From IMG/VR virus record IMGVR_UViG_3300032893_000118, positions 1-42,670 of that record: DNA of 42,670 bases, one strand, 5' to 3'. The translations under genes were made by a program, and so were the position numbers. The DNA is from a virus. Each line of letters starts with the position of its first letter. Position 1 is the first letter of the stretch. Below the pieces are notes generated by a model. That model was not told the origin of the DNA and made no database searches. It saw nothing but the letters and a program-made list of their open reading frames with translations. This document shows, in pieces, positions 1 through 8,304 of this stretch.

Positions 1-127
1 TGACGATGCGAACGTTAAAAGTGTTCGACGGTTGCGGATTCGGCAGAGTGTAAGAGCATGCAGATCCGCAGTTCATCACCACAAGCTTTCCGCTGTCGGA
101 AGTGCTTGCCACTTGTGAAGATGTATA
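1..127. repeat. Terminal direct repeat, left copy (circular join)
   Basis: These 127 bases are identical to the last 127 bases of the window. One open reading frame continues in phase across the join, so the overlap marks a circular or terminally redundant molecule with a unit length of 42,543 bp. A length of 127 is also a common assembler word size, so it is probably an assembly overlap and not a biological terminal repeat. Confidence 0.95.
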
Positions 128-2401
128 CGTGACGGTCCCGCCGGATCCCGCGCCACCGCATGCGCCGCCGGCGTCGACCGTGTTGCCGTTGGCGTCAAAT
201 TTTACGCAATCGTTTGTCGTCGTCGTACCGGTTGAAAGCTGGACTTTTGCCCCGTTGCCCTGGACCGTTGCGCTTACCAGTTGCCGACTCGCATTCGTTC
301 CGAGAACCGTTGCAGACAGAGGAACCGCGGCGCCGTTTACCTGATTCGCATTGACGATGCCTCCCGCAACGCCCTGCAATGTTGGCGTGGAGGCGTTATC
401 AGTGATTTCAATTCCGGCCGAACCGTGAAAGAAAGAAGCAAGCCGCGCCCTGTCACCCTGGCCGCCAACGCCGAAATAGGCCGAGCTATCGCAGCCAATT
501 CCGTTATCTTCGACGCAGAGCATTACGTCAGTTGGTGCAGTGTTCACGATGTCGACGTTAGGCGCCGACGGTGAGCCGTTGCCATTGAAAGAAAGCTGAA
601 ACCCAGGTATTGAGCCAGGTTGCCCGCTGTACGAAAACGCCAGCGTGTGAGATCCCATCGAAAACGTTTTATTCGCTGTCGGATCCCCCACCTGATTAAG
701 CGTAGGAGTGCCCGCCGGTGTGCTACACGTCCAAGATCCGGCCGAGGCGCCTTTTAATAGCTGCTGGCCGTTGGTGCAAGATCCGGTGCCCGCGGAGCCA
801 GGTTCAAACACCGCCGGACCGCCAAACGCCGCACCGTTAGGACTGAAAACAAGAACGCCGCCCGCGGCCGCCGGCGCAAACGCCAAATACGAATTGCTTG
901 CGATCGGACTTGGAAGCACAGAAGGTAGAACCGAGAACACGCCCCACGGACCGGTGCCGATAAAAGACACGCCCGTTACAGTGCCATTCACCGTCAGATT
1001 GCTCGAGGAAAAACAAACGTTTGTGTCGTACTGAGGAAGGCCCGACCCGCTGGCAATATCAAACATGCACCCGGCCGTGCCCGGCGCAAGCCAGTTTAGA
1101 AACGTCGCGCCCGATGCCACGAAAGGCACCTGGCCGGCCGCCGGCGCACCGTTATTCAATCCGCCCAGGTACAGAATTCCACTTGTGACGTTGCCGACGT
1201 TCGTAACCGTTGGACCGGGATAGGTTCCGCCCAGATCCCCGCTTGCAGCCGTCACCGAAGTAACCGGAGTGCCGCCGTTGATGCTGGTAGCCGTCGCGAC
1301 TCCAAGGCTAGGTGTGACCAGGTTTGCGCTTGTGATTGTCGGCCCCGTCGCGAGGACCGCGTTACCGGATCCTGTTGCGTTGATGCCCTGGACCGCCGTA
1401 CCCGAAGTAAATTGAGCGATCTGACCGCCCGATGCCGTGCCCACCGTTGCGCACGTGCTACACGTCAACGTAATCGAGGATCCCAGAGCAGGAGAGGCGC
1501 CGCCACCCAAAGGCGACGTTGTATTGATCGTAATTGTTGAATTCGCCAGGAACGCATTCGACGCGGTACCGGTAAAACCGAGCTGGACGTTTCCCCCGGT
1601 TGTGTTCGTCGCCGTGAGAGTAATGCCGTTCGTCGCCGCGGAGTTTAAAAGGTTAAGCGCCGCTTGACTGGCATTGTTTACGCCGTTCGTCTGTGTCGTG
1701 AGTGCGGATCCGGCGTTTCCGCACGCATAGCCGGCGCCGTTCGAAATCTGAGTTTGACCGAGAGGACAGGCGCCCAGAGCAACCGTGACCGCACCCGATG
1801 CACCGCCGCCCGTAATGCCGGCGCCAGGATTGACCGCGGTAATCGTTCCGGATCCCGATGCCGCCAGGTCGACCAGGAGAGAGCCACCCTGATAAATAAT
1901 CGGATGACTCACGCCCGCGCTAATCGGGACGTTGCGCAGACTGAGCTGCAGAGCCGCTATATTGACCGGCGCAACCGTGTAAGAGCTCAGAGAATTCGAT
2001 TGATCGTTTACCGTGCCCGTTTGAGCCGTCGCCACCGCGCAGTTGCACGCCCCACTTGGAGGTATCGCGCTGGTAGTGCGCAAGACGTCGACCGAGAGCA
2101 TTTCGCCCGATATCGCCGGCGTGATTTTCACGTAATTCGAGCCGGACAAGGAATTAGGCGCGCGCAGAGCAATGAACGGGCCGGCCGGCGAGCTTGGACC
2201 GATCAGGTAGTTTGCGACAACCCAATAATAGAAAGTGCTATTGCCAGGATTCCCAACCGTGGAGATCTGAGCCGAACTGACCGGAGGAGTGTTTACCTGT
2301 AGCGGCAACTCAAGAGAGGATGCCGTAACAGATGGCGGCCCCTGGCCCCAAGCCGATGCCGCGAGCAAGACAGTTAGAACCGCTGTTAAGAGTTTCCGCA
2401 T
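1..2401 (-). CDS. Giant secreted fibre/spike protein, N-terminal part (gene crosses the join)
   Basis: This is the first 800 residues of a 1,216-residue protein that continues at base 42543 and ends at 41294. It starts at an ATG preceded by GGGAG. Residues 1-19 are a Sec signal peptide ending in SAWGQ. Residues about 20-190 form a domain shared with the neighbouring 468-residue protein (LSGSNYV, SGACNCA, SSYTV and VDLAASGSG). The rest is low-complexity and rich in Gly, Thr, Ser, Asn and Ala with repeated beta-strand patterns, typical of phage fibres, including NDCVKFDANGN before the join. The likely role is host binding or a surface fibre. A signal peptide is odd for a virion fibre. No enzyme motif was seen. 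Confidence 0.75.
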   Translation of the reverse strand, partial: MRKLLTAVLTVLLAASAWGQGPPSVTASSLELPLQVNTPPVSSAQISTVGNPGNSTFYYWVVANYLIGPSSPAGPFIALRAPNSLSGSNYVKITPAISGEMLSVDVLRTTSAIPPSGACNCAVATAQTGTVNDQSNSLSSYTVAPVNIAALQLSLRNVPISAGVSHPIIYQGGSLLVDLAASGSGTITAVNPGAGITGGGASGAVTVALGACPLGQTQISNGAGYACGNAGSALTTQTNGVNNASQAALNLLNSAATNGITLTATNTTGGNVQLGFTGTASNAFLANSTITINTTSPLGGGASPALGSSITLTCSTCATVGTASGGQIAQFTSGTAVQGINATGSGNAVLATGPTITSANLVTPSLGVATATSINGGTPVTSVTAASGDLGGTYPGPTVTNVGNVTSGILYLGGLNNGAPAAGQVPFVASGATFLNWLAPGTAGCMFDIASGSGLPQYDTNVCFSSSNLTVNGTVTGVSFIGTGPWGVFSVLPSVLPSPIASNSYLAFAPAAAGGVLVFSPNGAAFGGPAVFEPGSAGTGSCTNGQQLLKGASAGSWTCSTPAGTPTLNQVGDPTANKTFSMGSHTLAFSYSGQPGSIPGFQLSFNGNGSPSAPNVDIVNTAPTDVMLCVEDNGIGCDSSAYFGVGGQGDRARLASFFHGSAGIEITDNASTPTLQGVAGGIVNANQVNGAAVPLSATVLGTNASRQLVSATVQGNGAKVQLSTGTTTTNDCVKFDANGNTVDAGGACGGAGSGGTVTYTSSQVASTSDSGKLVVMNCGSACSYTLPNPQPSNTFNVRIV

Positions 2402-2409
2402 AGAGCTCC

Positions 2410-3816
2410 CTACTTGCCGGCGACCGTCCAGTTAGTCCCGTCGCAATAAGCCAAAACATGATTGGTTCCGCCGTTGGCGATCGTCGCGCCCCACACGGCC
2501 GTGTTGCTGTCTGAGACCGCGTTGATGGTGCCCTCGAATGCGGACGCGCATGCCGGCAACGTCGCGAAAGCGACCGCCCGGTTTTGCATGCCGCCGGCAA
2601 CGACTACGATGCCGTGCGCATCAGGATTCCCGCCCCCGCCGGCCGTTTGATCCTCGACTAAAATGCCGTAATTGTGCGTCAGAGTGCCGCCACCGTTGAA
2701 CGTTGGCGCCAGGACGTGCACGCCGTAGTTATTCGTATTGGTGACGCCGCCGGCGACCCAGGTAACGAAAACGCCGCCCTCGTTGTTGGCCAGCGTGGTA
2801 ATGCCGTCATTGAACGCAAAACCGTAGACGCCGCGGCAAGATGTCATTGTGACGGTAATTGCCGGCACACACTCGCCATAGACGCCGATGCTATTCGCCT
2901 CGTTTTGCGCCGGCGAAGTAATGCCGGCGACACCAATGCCAAGGCTTATCGCGGATCCCGCGTTGACGTTCGAAAACAGGCCGGCGATCGTGGTACCGGT
3001 AGGCCCGGCGCCCGTTTGCATATTCGAGAAAACGCCCTGGCAGCCCTGATTAGTGTTGACGATTGGAAACGTCCCGACCGATGCCGTGCAGCCGGCCGTT
3101 GAACCCGATACCACCTGCAACGCGGACACGCCCACAAGTGTGCCCGTCGCAATGTTGTTTCCAATCGAGTCTGTTAGATCTGAATTGCCGATCGTCGCGC
3201 CGGCCGTAAACATCGCGATCTTACCGTTTGTGCCACTGCCGCCGATCGAGCCCGAGCCCACCGCGGACAGATCCGTGATGAGTGTGCCCGCCTCATTGCG
3301 CAAAAGCAGATGCGAGGCACCGGACCCGGTTACCTCGTTTGTGAGCCAGAGCCGGAAAGAATTCGGATTCACCAAACTGACGGTGTACGAATTCAAGGAA
3401 GAAGATTGAAAGAGCACGACCGCGGAACTTTGCCCGGTTGCAATGGCGCAGTTGCAAGCGCCCGACGGTTGCAACGCCGTTTGTGTTGCCAGGATGTCGA
3501 CGGTCACGCCCGAGGCGCTAGGGTAAAACGGATAAATCGCGACGTAGTTTGAACCCGAAAGGACATCCGGCGCATTGGTCACGACGCCCAGGAGCGACAT
3601 AACCGAACCCTCTTGATAGTTCGCAACGCCCCAGATGTACCAAAGCCCGCGGCCGGCCGTGCCAACGACCTGCAACGTTGCGCCCTGTATCGGCACCGCG
3701 TTAAGCCCATAAACCGGGAAGCCGAGCCGTGATGTCTGAATCGTTGGCGCCGCCGGCGGATTCTGAGCCCACGCCAACGAGCAAAGCAACATCAAAAGTG
3801 CAATGCCTTTTCTCAT
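2410..3816 (-). CDS. Secreted tailspike-like protein sharing an N-domain with the giant fibre
   Basis: 468 residues. Residues 1-18 are a signal peptide (LLCSLAWAQ). Residues about 25-190 are paralogous to the start of the giant fibre encoded next downstream; shared landmarks are VANY, LSGSNYV, SGACNCA and DLSAVGSGS. The middle is glycine-rich and beta-helical in style with repeats such as NNYGVHV and HNYGILV. The last 50 residues (AFATLPACASAFEGTI and LAYCDGTNWTV) look like the C-terminal tip module of many phage tail fibres. The start overlaps the previous stop (ATGA). The likely role is a spike or receptor-binding protein; the ligand is unknown. Confidence 0.7.
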   Translation of the reverse strand: MRKGIALLMLLCSLAWAQNPPAAPTIQTSRLGFPVYGLNAVPIQGATLQVVGTAGRGLWYIWGVANYQEGSVMSLLGVVTNAPDVLSGSNYVAIYPFYPSASGVTVDILATQTALQPSGACNCAIATGQSSAVVLFQSSSLNSYTVSLVNPNSFRLWLTNEVTGSGASHLLLRNEAGTLITDLSAVGSGSIGGSGTNGKIAMFTAGATIGNSDLTDSIGNNIATGTLVGVSALQVVSGSTAGCTASVGTFPIVNTNQGCQGVFSNMQTGAGPTGTTIAGLFSNVNAGSAISLGIGVAGITSPAQNEANSIGVYGECVPAITVTMTSCRGVYGFAFNDGITTLANNEGGVFVTWVAGGVTNTNNYGVHVLAPTFNGGGTLTHNYGILVEDQTAGGGGNPDAHGIVVVAGGMQNRAVAFATLPACASAFEGTINAVSDSNTAVWGATIANGGTNHVLAYCDGTNWTVAGK

Positions 3817-4637
3817 TGCTGCACACTCGCCCAGGAGAAATTAACTTGCGCCGTTGCCGAGGAATTATTCAGAACACAAATAAAACCGCCAGGCGCCCGA
3901 ATTGAAAAACCCGCTTGATTCACAAATTGAGGCGTACTCGCTAAGGTGTCTAATTGCCATTTCGCGGCATAGCCGGCGCAGGCATTACTAGTGCCATAAC
4001 CGACTGTGACCGTGCCCGCGGCCGTTGCGCCGTTGAAACTGATAGAAAACCCGCAAATGTAAACGGTGTCCCCGCTGTTAATCGGGCTTATCGTGGTAAA
4101 TGCGGCAGATCCCGTCGAAGAAATGCTGGCAGAAGTGTTTTGATCACACGTCACCGGAGCGCCCGGCCCGTTACTTGTCAGAGCTGCCGGCGTGAAAGAG
4201 ATTGGCCCAGAAACCGCGGAATACCATGCGCTAACGTTCTCCCCGACTCCGGTAGACGAAAACGTTGCCGTCGCGCGCAAGTTTGGCCAATAGCCCGGCG
4301 CCGTCAAGCTGTGGCAATTCGAATCAACGCTATACGTCGCCTTTGTCAACGTGTAGTAAGTGCTTGAACCTTGAGGAGCCCATTCGAGCGCGATCGTTCC
4401 AGAAAAAAGATTGTTGCAAACAAAAAGAACGTTTAGCCCCTGGCCGATGTCCTTAAAAACCTTGCTCGAGGTTGTGTTCGTAATCGCGTTGAATACCGGA
4501 CTCTGTTGCGCCAGGATCCCGACCGTTCCATTAGTTTGGGCATGCGTGCAAGCGCATAGAGCAACAATGATCAGAAACACCACGGCCGCCAGCGCGACGG
4601 CCTTGGAAAAGCCTTGTCCCGCGTGATCTTCTTTCAT
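3813..4637 (-). CDS. Secreted two-domain beta-sandwich protein, possible spike component
   Basis: 274 residues. Residues 1-34 hold a hydrophobic export signal ending in CACTHAQT; cleavage by signal peptidase I is likely, and a lipoprotein site is possible but imperfect. Two beta-rich domains follow (about 35-140 and 150-274), each with paired cysteines (CNN and CHS; CDQ, CGF, CAG and CVL) that suggest disulfides outside the cytoplasm. It sits directly before the two paralogous fibre genes, so it may be a spike base or adaptor. No family is recognised with certainty. Confidence 0.55.
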   Translation of the reverse strand: MKEDHAGQGFSKAVALAAVVFLIIVALCACTHAQTNGTVGILAQQSPVFNAITNTTSSKVFKDIGQGLNVLFVCNNLFSGTIALEWAPQGSSTYYTLTKATYSVDSNCHSLTAPGYWPNLRATATFSSTGVGENVSAWYSAVSGPISFTPAALTSNGPGAPVTCDQNTSASISSTGSAAFTTISPINSGDTVYICGFSISFNGATAAGTVTVGYGTSNACAGYAAKWQLDTLASTPQFVNQAGFSIRAPGGFICVLNNSSATAQVNFSWASVQQ

Positions 4638-4644
4638 TTTGTGA

Positions 4645-5259
4645 TTACCCCCCGGCAGGTGAAATCGCTTCAGCTATGGGATACGTCCAACCGTCGAAGC
4701 TTGCGGCTGTAGATTGCCCCAGGCCCATCCCAGGATTCGGCGTACCGTCAGGCAGGAGCGCAGGACACTCAACCGTGACGGTATAAATATCGTTTTCGAC
4801 ACCCACCAAAACAAGAGGCTTCGGACTCGCATACGTGCCGTATTGCGCGTTAAGCGCATTTAGTCCGCGAATGCCGGCGCCGTTTTTCAAAACGCGCCAG
4901 ATCACCATACCGGTAAAATCCGGAGAGTTTCCGCCAACATGCACGATCGACATAGAACGGATGACAGACATCAGCCCGACCGAAACAACGTAAGAAATCA
5001 CAGTCACCGCGGCCGCGCCCACCGCCGGATAAGGGACTGATGCGTTTTGAGGCGTGATTGTGAACGGAGAGTTATCGGCCGGCGGATTGAAGAAAGACAG
5101 ATCCGGATGAATGTAAGGCGCCGCAGTGTCGACGGCCCGCGCGCGCGCATCAAGTGCGTACTTCTGGAGAGGCGTAAAATTCGAATACTCGAGGTTCGGC
5201 AGGAGCGGCCGCCGCGGACCGCGAGACAAGGAAACGTTGTCACCTAATCTTCGAATCAT
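4645..5259 (-). CDS. Beta-sandwich minor capsid or spike-base-like protein with RRLGD tag
   Basis: 204 residues from the ATG that overlaps the previous stop (ATGA); a longer upstream start is unlikely because of this coupling. The N-terminus MIRRLGDN carries the RRLGD motif seen in other late proteins. Residues about 70-195 have alternating strands (SVGLMSVIRSMSIVHVGG, FTGMVIWRVLKNG, LVLVGVENDIYTVTVECP) that look like a jelly-roll or similar sandwich. It lies between a lytic transglycosylase and the secreted spikes, which would suit a vertex or spike-base protein. This role is inferred. Confidence 0.5.
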   Translation of the reverse strand: MIRRLGDNVSLSRGPRRPLLPNLEYSNFTPLQKYALDARARAVDTAAPYIHPDLSFFNPPADNSPFTITPQNASVPYPAVGAAAVTVISYVVSVGLMSVIRSMSIVHVGGNSPDFTGMVIWRVLKNGAGIRGLNALNAQYGTYASPKPLVLVGVENDIYTVTVECPALLPDGTPNPGMGLGQSTAASFDGWTYPIAEAISPAGG

Positions 5260-5705
5260 GCCGCCCCCTGATACTTCGCGATTCTGGCCAGAACTTCGCG
5301 GCCGTACTCTAAATTCCCGCCGCCGTTGTAGTGCAACAGTGCTTTTTCCGGATCCGGCGACAACCGGAAACATTCCGCGAGCTTTTTACAGCCGTACTCA
5401 AGGTTTGCATCAGGATCCGCGAGCTCGAGAAGTGAGGATCCGGAAAAACCGTGCTCCCGCGCGACCTGGCCCATAATCTGCATTAGACCGAAACTGGTAG
5501 CACGAAAACTTTTCTCGCAATCAGTCAGCCCCCGCATGCCTTCGATGTAGCGAGCAAAGAAAGCAGGTTCGTACCGAACCGCGGCCCAATACCAACCGCT
5601 TTCCTGCTCAATCACCGCGCAAACCGTCGCGAGATCTAACCCGTACTTATCGGCATACGGTTTCACGAATGCCGTTTTCTCCGCGACTGTCGGAAATTCC
5701 CGCAT
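5256..5705 (-). CDS. Lytic transglycosylase (SLT family)
   Basis: 149 residues. It cleaves the glycan strands of peptidoglycan, during phage entry or release. The SLT fold shows the catalytic glutamate in VIEQESGW (about residue 35), then SFGLMQIMG and the C-terminal LLHYNGGG motif. There is no signal peptide or membrane helix, unlike the second transglycosylase at 35821-36387. The gene is inside the structural cluster, so it may be a virion-associated entry enzyme. It abuts the upstream gene and overlaps the downstream one by ATGA. Confidence 0.85.
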   Translation of the reverse strand: MREFPTVAEKTAFVKPYADKYGLDLATVCAVIEQESGWYWAAVRYEPAFFARYIEGMRGLTDCEKSFRATSFGLMQIMGQVAREHGFSGSSLLELADPDANLEYGCKKLAECFRLSPDPEKALLHYNGGGNLEYGREVLARIAKYQGAA

Positions 5706-5942
5706 TTACTCAGAAATTTCGATTAAATCGGTATCAGCTGCCTCAGCCAGATCCGCGCCGGTTGCTTCAATCTGCTCGACAATGGCCGCGCACACTTTCG
5801 GATCCGTCACGTGCACTTTCACGTGCTTCGTGTGGAGACCATCAGTAGTCTCGAGAATAGAGAGCTGTACCTCTAATCCCTTGACCGTTTCTTTTTTGGC
5901 GCCGGCGACCGGCGCCGGTCCCGCAGTTTTCACTTGAGCCAT
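5706..5942 (-). CDS. Small acidic hypothetical protein
   Basis: 78 residues from ATG at 5942; a GTG three codons upstream is an alternative. AGGAG lies 12 bases before the ATG. The first 20 residues are Ala/Lys-rich, and the rest is one short alpha/beta unit with an acidic end (AEAADTDLIEISE). No domain is recognised. Its place between the capsid-like and transglycosylase genes suggests a minor virion or assembly factor. Confidence 0.6.
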   Translation of the reverse strand: MAQVKTAGPAPVAGAKKETVKGLEVQLSILETTDGLHTKHVKVHVTDPKVCAAIVEQIEATGADLAEAADTDLIEISE

Positions 5943-5958
5943 TTTTCCCACCTATCTC

Positions 5959-6489
5959 CTAAGAGAATTCGCCACCGTACAAAACAATTTGAGCGTTGAG
6001 ATTAGACCCGGTTAGGTTCTGAATCTCCACCTGCAAAGAATCACCCGCGATGACCAGTTGCGGCCGGCGCAACAAGTACGGCCGTTTTGCGGATCCGGCG
6101 CATTCTGTATCTGAAACATCTTTGTTGAACCAGGTGATCTGCTTCCCCTCATGCGAGTGCAAGATATTGAACAGGTACGCCGGCGACGGCCCGGCATCAC
6201 CGCTTGCAGCAAATGAGCTTGTGCCAACAATGCCCCACACAAGAAAATTAGCTTTGATCACCAAGTTTGTATCTTGCGCCGCAAACGGCGCCAGGGTCAG
6301 AGCCGGATTGTTAAAACCGAAATCAAAGGTTTTCGCGCGGAGTGTCATCCCGGTAATCGGCAGATCCCGCAAGCCGGCCAGGAAATACCGATTCAGCAAT
6401 TTGCGTTGCCCGAACAGATACGGACTAACCATTTCCAGCCGGTTAGCCGAGCCCGTCAATGATCGAACCAGGAAATTAGTTGGCCGCAT
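5959..6489 (-). CDS. Beta-rich capsid-like protein (176 aa)
   Basis: The protein begins MRPTNFLVRSLTGSANR and keeps a strand-rich pattern throughout: LRAKTFDFGFNN, TNLVIKANFLVWGIVG, RRPQLVIAGDSLQVEIQN and finally NAQIVLYGGEF. It has no signal peptide, membrane helix or catalytic motif. It is third in a run of three similar-sized beta proteins (7450-8193, 6676-7335 and this one). Phages with two single jelly-roll capsid proteins encode such sets side by side. A capsid or penton role is inferred; remote-homology or structure prediction would decide. Confidence 0.5.
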   Translation of the reverse strand: MRPTNFLVRSLTGSANRLEMVSPYLFGQRKLLNRYFLAGLRDLPITGMTLRAKTFDFGFNNPALTLAPFAAQDTNLVIKANFLVWGIVGTSSFAASGDAGPSPAYLFNILHSHEGKQITWFNKDVSDTECAGSAKRPYLLRRPQLVIAGDSLQVEIQNLTGSNLNAQIVLYGGEFS

Positions 6490-6661
6490 CCGGTTTTCGC
6501 CTCTGAATCACCACGGCCGGCGGATTATGTTTCACCGTCAATTTATAGCCGGCCGCGCTTAAAACATCGTCCAACCGCTCGAGCTCCCCGAGGTCCGCGG
6601 TAGAAATCAAAGCGACTTCGCGCCCCGCACGCTCGAGATGCACAAGAAACGACACCCGCAA
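6476..6661 (-). CDS. Small hypothetical protein (61 aa)
   Basis: It starts at TTG (6661), or two codons later at GTG, shortly after the stop of the capsid-like gene. One alpha/beta unit is visible (VALISTADLGELERLDDVL, then LTVKHNPPAVVIQRRK). It overlaps the next gene by 14 bases, consistent with coupling. The function is unknown. Confidence 0.45.
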   Translation of the reverse strand: MRVSFLVHLERAGREVALISTADLGELERLDDVLSAAGYKLTVKHNPPAVVIQRRKPDAAN

Positions 6662-6675
6662 CCCCGCCGCCGCGG

Positions 6676-7335
6676 TTAACTCTGACCGTCTGTTAGTTCA
6701 ACGCCGATGAAGCCCAGACGCACGGTGTTTTGCACGTTGTAAGGCACAGTTGCGTTTGCAGCCGCATAAGCAACCGCCAGGGTCAGATGTCCGTTACCTG
6801 GCACAGCCGCGATCGAGTACGCCACGCCGTTCAACAGAATTGTCTGACCGACCCAAGAGTTTCCAGTTGGGAACGCTGTACCGGATGCAAAAACAACATC
6901 AGTTGACGCATTGGTGACGGTTGCAGTACCGAACCCGCCGCCCAGATCGGTCACAGTTGCGAGGATGTTTGCTTGCTTATTGAAAACGAACGGTGTGAGC
7001 AAAGGCATGGGGTTTTTTGCATCGCCCCAAAGGTTCGCTGAGTGCACCGGTTGATTTGAAAACGGCCGTTGATCCCTAGAATCGGAGATTTGTGCGGCAA
7101 ACGGGAAAGTAAATACCGCCGTCGCCATCATCCAGCGAAACGAACGATTCAAGACCTGGACGCTTTGAGCCGTCAACGTCTGTTGACCGTTGAGCACGAT
7201 AGGCCCGAGCTCGTAAGTAAAATAACGCCCCGGATCGTATTGCTCCCCGGTACCGTCGCACATCGGACACACTTGAGTGCCCGCCGGCCCGTTCACCATC
7301 TTGTTGCCGTAGCACGTGGAACATGCTCGAGCCAT
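6676..7335 (-). CDS. Capsid-like beta protein with N-terminal zinc-finger motif
   Basis: 219 residues. Residues 4-31 have two CxxC pairs (CSTC and CPMCDGTGEQY), like the zinc modules of DnaJ. Residues about 38-219 are strand-rich (FRWMMATAVFTFPFAAQI, NILATVTDLGGGFGTATV) and end with VRLGFIGVEL, a pattern typical of the last strands of viral jelly rolls. The start is ATG with AAGGG 12 bases upstream. It is next to the candidate major capsid gene, from which a hairpin-bearing spacer separates it. A second major capsid protein is the favoured guess. The zinc finger on such a protein is unusual. Confidence 0.5.
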   Translation of the reverse strand: MARACSTCYGNKMVNGPAGTQVCPMCDGTGEQYDPGRYFTYELGPIVLNGQQTLTAQSVQVLNRSFRWMMATAVFTFPFAAQISDSRDQRPFSNQPVHSANLWGDAKNPMPLLTPFVFNKQANILATVTDLGGGFGTATVTNASTDVVFASGTAFPTGNSWVGQTILLNGVAYSIAAVPGNGHLTLAVAYAAANATVPYNVQNTVRLGFIGVELTDGQS

Positions 7336-7373
7336 AATCTTAGATTCACCCTTTCGGAGAGTTGCGCGCCCAT

Positions 7374-7403
7374 TCGCCGGCGCCCCTTGAGAGGCGCCAG
7401 CGA
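7374..7403 (-). promoter_or_regulatory. Hairpin in the spacer between the two capsid-like genes
   Basis: GGCGCC pairs with GGCGCC across an 8-base loop, and a further TCGC/GCGA pair follows after one mismatch. It lies just after the candidate major capsid gene on the minus strand. There is no T-run, so attenuation or mRNA 3' end protection is more likely than simple termination. Confidence 0.4.
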
Positions 7404-7449
7404 ACAGACCACCGAGAAAACCAAACCAGCAACGAAACGCCAGGCCGAA

Positions 7450-8193
7450 CTACTGGACCTGTCGAGTCAGGATGCCGTCAAGATGAATCGCGATCGTTGT
7501 ACCAACGCCGGCCGGATTCGTGGTGTTGGCCGCGAAGTTGAATGCAACGTTTGGCTGCAACGTGACGTTGAAGTTTTCGCCGTATCCGATAATGATCGGT
7601 TTCGACAAGGTGTAGACCGCGCGAGGATCCGGCACGCCGTTCGAAGTGGAGAACAGCGGAGCCGAGCCCGCGGGAGCCGTGCCCACCTGAGCCGCGGCCG
7701 TCACGAATGCGCCCATGCCGGCCGTCAGAACGGCCAATGGGCATTGAAAAAACGGTTTCAGCCCGACCGTGAGAGTGAAACTCACGTTCGTCAGCAGGTT
7801 GACCAGATCGGCCGGCACGGTGTTGTTTGCGATGTAGACTTTCAACGCCGTGATCGTGAGAGTTTGCGGGAAAGGCAGTTGTCCGCCCTGGCCCTGCAAG
7901 TTCGTCGCGTTCAGGAGTTTCGTTCCGGAAATCGGCGTCTGGAAGAAAACCGTGGTGGCCATTGCCGCGGACTGCGCAAAACTGGCCGTGTCGTAATACG
8001 TCCAATCGATGATATCGATTTGACCCGGCACGCCAGGGTTCTGCGAGCTGCACCGCGGGAACTGCTTACCGAGCCCGCGCTTCGAAAAACGTTCGCGCGT
8101 GCGGGCATTGCGTTCAATCGCTTCGGCAGACAACCGCGCGATTAAATCGCGATCGGCCAGGGATACCGAAGCTTGAGAGTTGAGGCGTTTCAT
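7450..8193 (-). CDS. Candidate major capsid protein (single jelly-roll-like)
   Basis: 247 residues, with a strong ribosome site (GAGGAGA) before the ATG. Residues 1-45 are helical and basic and contain KRGLGKQ, which resembles the RGLG tag of other late proteins. Residues about 55-247 are a continuous beta pattern (TLTITALKVYIANN, VSFTLTVGLKPFF, IIIGYGENFNVTLQP) that closes with TTIAIHLDGILTRQV, as in tailless-phage jelly-roll capsids. It is flanked by hairpins and has one of the better ribosome sites in the block, which would suit high expression. There is no HK97-fold or portal neighbour. The call rests on pattern and context. Confidence 0.5.
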   Translation of the reverse strand: MKRLNSQASVSLADRDLIARLSAEAIERNARTRERFSKRGLGKQFPRCSSQNPGVPGQIDIIDWTYYDTASFAQSAAMATTVFFQTPISGTKLLNATNLQGQGGQLPFPQTLTITALKVYIANNTVPADLVNLLTNVSFTLTVGLKPFFQCPLAVLTAGMGAFVTAAAQVGTAPAGSAPLFSTSNGVPDPRAVYTLSKPIIIGYGENFNVTLQPNVAFNFAANTTNPAGVGTTIAIHLDGILTRQVQ

Positions 8194-8244
8194 ACTCGTT
8201 TGTCTCCTCGAGAGAACTTAAAGAATTTTCAAAACTCGAAAACC

Positions 8245-8267
8245 GGACCGCGGGAAAACCGCGGCCC
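8245..8267 (-). promoter_or_regulatory. Hairpin upstream of the candidate major capsid gene
   Basis: On the minus strand CCGCGG pairs with CCGCGG around a 5-base loop, with two further G-C pairs beyond one mismatch. A T-rich stretch follows (GGTTTTCGAGTTTTG). It could be a leaky terminator or an mRNA processing site that sets the level of capsid mRNA. Confidence 0.4.
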
Positions 8268-8304
8268 GGCGTCAACGAAAAACGTTTCGACCAGGCCGCC
8301 CGAA

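Noticed and set aside
7069-8145. Long plus-strand open frame opposite the capsid-like genes
   Set aside because: Arg/His-rich antisense shadow of GC-biased codons. The minus strand has ribosome sites and beta-strand patterns.
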